Positions 62,010 through 64,000 of a DNA stretch of 64,000 nucleotides are shown here, piece by piece. The stretch lies in NCBI RefSeq assembly GCF_019059575.1, contig NW_024881626.1, positions 558,001-622,000 of the forward strand, given 5' to 3'. The position numbers and the translations under genes were made by a program. The notes below the pieces were generated by a model. The model saw only the letters and a list, made by a program, of their open reading frames with translations. It was not told the origin of the DNA and made no database searches. The number at the start of each line of letters is the position of its first letter. Position 1 is the stretch's first letter. Source of the DNA: Amphibalanus amphitrite (Eukaryota > Arthropoda > Thecostraca > Balanomorpha > Balanidae).

Positions 62010-62283
62010 GCCGTCACACCGTCACATATTGTCACACATCGTCAGATACCGCCAAATACCGTCACAGCGTCATATATCGTCACACCGTCATATACCGTCA
62101 CATACCGTCACAGAGTCACATACCGCCACGTAGCGTCACAGCGTCATACCTATATCACAGCGTCACATACCGTCACAGCATCACGACACATACTCTCACC
62201 TACCGCCACAGCATTATATACCGTCACATACCAACACATGCCGTCACGACGACACATGCAGCGACACACACCGTCACAGTGTC
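62010..62283. repeat. CCGTCACATA decamer minisatellite in DGK intron
   Basis: Roughly 25 imperfect units of about 10 bp (CCGTCACATA, GCGTCACA). The array runs up to the splice acceptor at 62008-62009; on the minus strand it reads TGTGACGG immediately before CAG. Confidence 0.85.
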
Positions 62284-63003
62284 ACATACCACGCCATAGG
62301 CATCGCCACTGCATCGTCTCGGTTAGCAGATATCGTGCTGACAGCGTTGAAGTCAATGTCCCATCGCCACGACCGGAGAATGCAGCGGGGAGTAGAAACG
62401 TAACACCATGAGTCTGAACGGTAACTGCAATGACTCACAGCAGAGTAACCAGAACTCTTCACCCGAGAAATGAACGCCGAATAACTCAGCGGTCAAAACT
62501 TGCTTGGAATGAAATTTTAGCGCAATTTAGCGCAATATTTACAGATTGCATTAAGTTATATATAAATGTGTCTTACGAGTATAGTTGTATGATATCGGAC
62601 ACTGGTAAATGGCACTTAGGTACTATGTAAATAGGATTCACTAAATGCAAATTTTAGTTTAATAACGGACACTAAATTTCCCACTCCAAGCTTAATGTAA
62701 ATGTGTGATACGTGACATTTCACTGGCAGTTCTTACTATAAAAAGCACTTGTCTCGCTTATAAAGTATTCAGGAAACACGCCGACCGTACAAAGGATTAT
62801 ACCGTAAACGGGGGTGACTTTGCCATGTTTTCAACTTTAGACGCTTGTATTCTTCACACTTCTTAACTTGTTGGGATGACTCTATGTTCAAAACACGGAT
62901 GAAGGTTAACTAGCTCTTTTGGTTTTGCTATTATCGTATTTATATCTTGCCAAAAAATATAATTTTTAAAGAAAATGAGTCGTGGCAAAGTTAAACTGAA
63001 AAA
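62284..63003. other. DGK intron or upstream region, partial TIR element
   Basis: No kinase exon recognised. 62811-62990 begins GGGGTGACTTTGCCATG and ends near CGTGGCAAAGTTAAAC, which looks like a diverged relative of the next element. Confidence 0.45.
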
Positions 63004-63677
63004 GGGGTGACTTTGCCACTATGTCAAAAAATGGTTTTTTAACGCTTGCAAATAATTTCTAAGCATTTTTGTTCCATTGTATGGGGGAGGGCAACCATCT
63101 TTAATTGTTTAATAGGAAAAAAATGAAGCAATTCAAAGTTTTTTGCTCTTAAATGATGTACAAAAAAGGAGAGATACATTACTTTTATAATACATTATAT
63201 TTGTTGAAAATTATTGACATTGATAGTAAATAGAAACTGAAAAATGGTTCAGAATAGAAAAATAAGAAAAATATGATTGTATCGGTACTCTAGGACCGTG
63301 CCACATTCCTCCAGCGGCATTGAGAGGAACAGAAAGAAGATGTTCTTGCGGCAACTTACCGGCACCCTTATTATCAGCGTTTTGATCTATAAAATGATAC
63401 CGATTTCTTCAGCTAGTCTTACTGGCAAACTCAGGAGTTGTAGATGATCATGACTGTGCTGAAAAGTTGGGTCCAGCTTCATTCATTTTTTGAGTTTGGT
63501 AATTTTTGCCTTTCTATACTCCCACTGTGCATTCCTGTGCTAATTGTAAACGTATAAACTCTCACTTTTTTAAAAACCAGTTTGGATGTCAAAATGATGC
63601 TACATTAAAAATTATTTTGAATTGCATCGGATAAGTATTCAATTTTTGCATAAATAACATGGTGGCAAAGTCACCCC
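63004..63677. mobile_element. TIR element, GGGGTGACTTTGCCAC termini
   Basis: Inverted ends GGGGTGACTTTGCCAC and the complement GTGGCAAAGTCACCCC, with the adjoining five bases also matching apart from one. 674 bp, AT-rich, no ORF. No target duplication could be set; superfamily unknown. Confidence 0.75.
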
Positions 63678-64000
63678 ATGTGGCCTGCTATTCAGCTGGA
63701 AAAATCGCCACCAAAAATTTTAGCTAAATGAAGTGACAAATGCCAGTTTTGTTGGATATGCTAACTTAACAGCCTTGTCATGATCAACCATACCAAGCTT
63801 CAGCATCGCAGGTGGTCTAAGACATGGTTAGATAATAAAAAGTTTGGAGCTCTTCAAATTTGACCATTTCAATGACTCTAATAAAATGGAGCCCAGTTAG
63901 GTATTTAGTGGTAACTTACATACCTATCAGTGTTAGTTATATTGGGAGGCCCATCAATTACCTTTCATTTGTGCATAAAACATCACTACATTCCTCGTAA
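63678..64000. other. Right edge, nothing recognised
   Basis: AT-rich sequence, no exon or repeat end supported. Confidence 0.4.

Overview
This is nuclear DNA of an animal, almost certainly an arthropod and most plausibly a crustacean. The evidence is a Rebers-Riddiford cuticle-protein gene whose first coding exon encodes only MKA, GT-AG spliced genes with kilobase introns, and a dense, varied load of class I and class II transposable elements. No prokaryotic gene organisation, CRISPR array or convincing RNA gene was seen.

Layout. 1-7.3 kb: a minus-strand, multi-exon Tc1/mariner-like transposase-derived gene (four exons in phase) whose introns hold TTAA-flanked MITEs and a hAT-type MITE. 7.7-12.6 kb: a TTAA-flanked MITE split by a non-LTR retrotransposon with an intact 1005-codon ORF. 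12.6-22 kb: fold-back elements, degenerate minisatellites and further TTAA elements. 22.2-25.8 kb: a minus-strand CR1/L2-like non-LTR retrotransposon (1086 codons) with an N-terminal 2A-like motif. 26.3-35.0 kb: a Ty3/Gypsy element with 4-bp target duplication and tRNA-Leu-type primer site. Its gag is split by a hAT-like element that itself contains a Tc1-type MITE, and its pol carries further frame lesions. 35-39 kb: MITEs, a large palindrome and a third minisatellite. 39.15-40.59 kb: a compact gag-only LTR retrotransposon whose primer-binding site is an 18-nt perfect complement of its own LTR, suggesting self-priming. 41.2-47.0 kb: one uninterrupted 1924-codon ORF joining an RLE-type (R2-like) reverse transcriptase/endonuclease to a complete USP16/USP45-like deubiquitinase. 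49.6-52.4 kb: the cuticle gene (minus). 52.7-54.6 kb: another TTAA element with a nested repeat. 58.8-62.0 kb: the last five exons of a type I diacylglycerol kinase (minus), the gene continuing towards or past the right end. 62-64 kb: a minisatellite and a TIR element.

The ordinary host genes are the cuticle protein and the diacylglycerol kinase, plus possibly the transposase-derived gene and the USP part of the fusion ORF. Everything else is mobile-element stratigraphy. The most unusual items are the RT-endonuclease-USP ORF, the self-primed gag-only LTR element, the family of TTAA elements with G-run/C-run hairpins and perfect AGGTCA inverted repeats, the 2A-bearing retrotransposon, and tandem arrays that duplicate a splice acceptor in the kinase gene.
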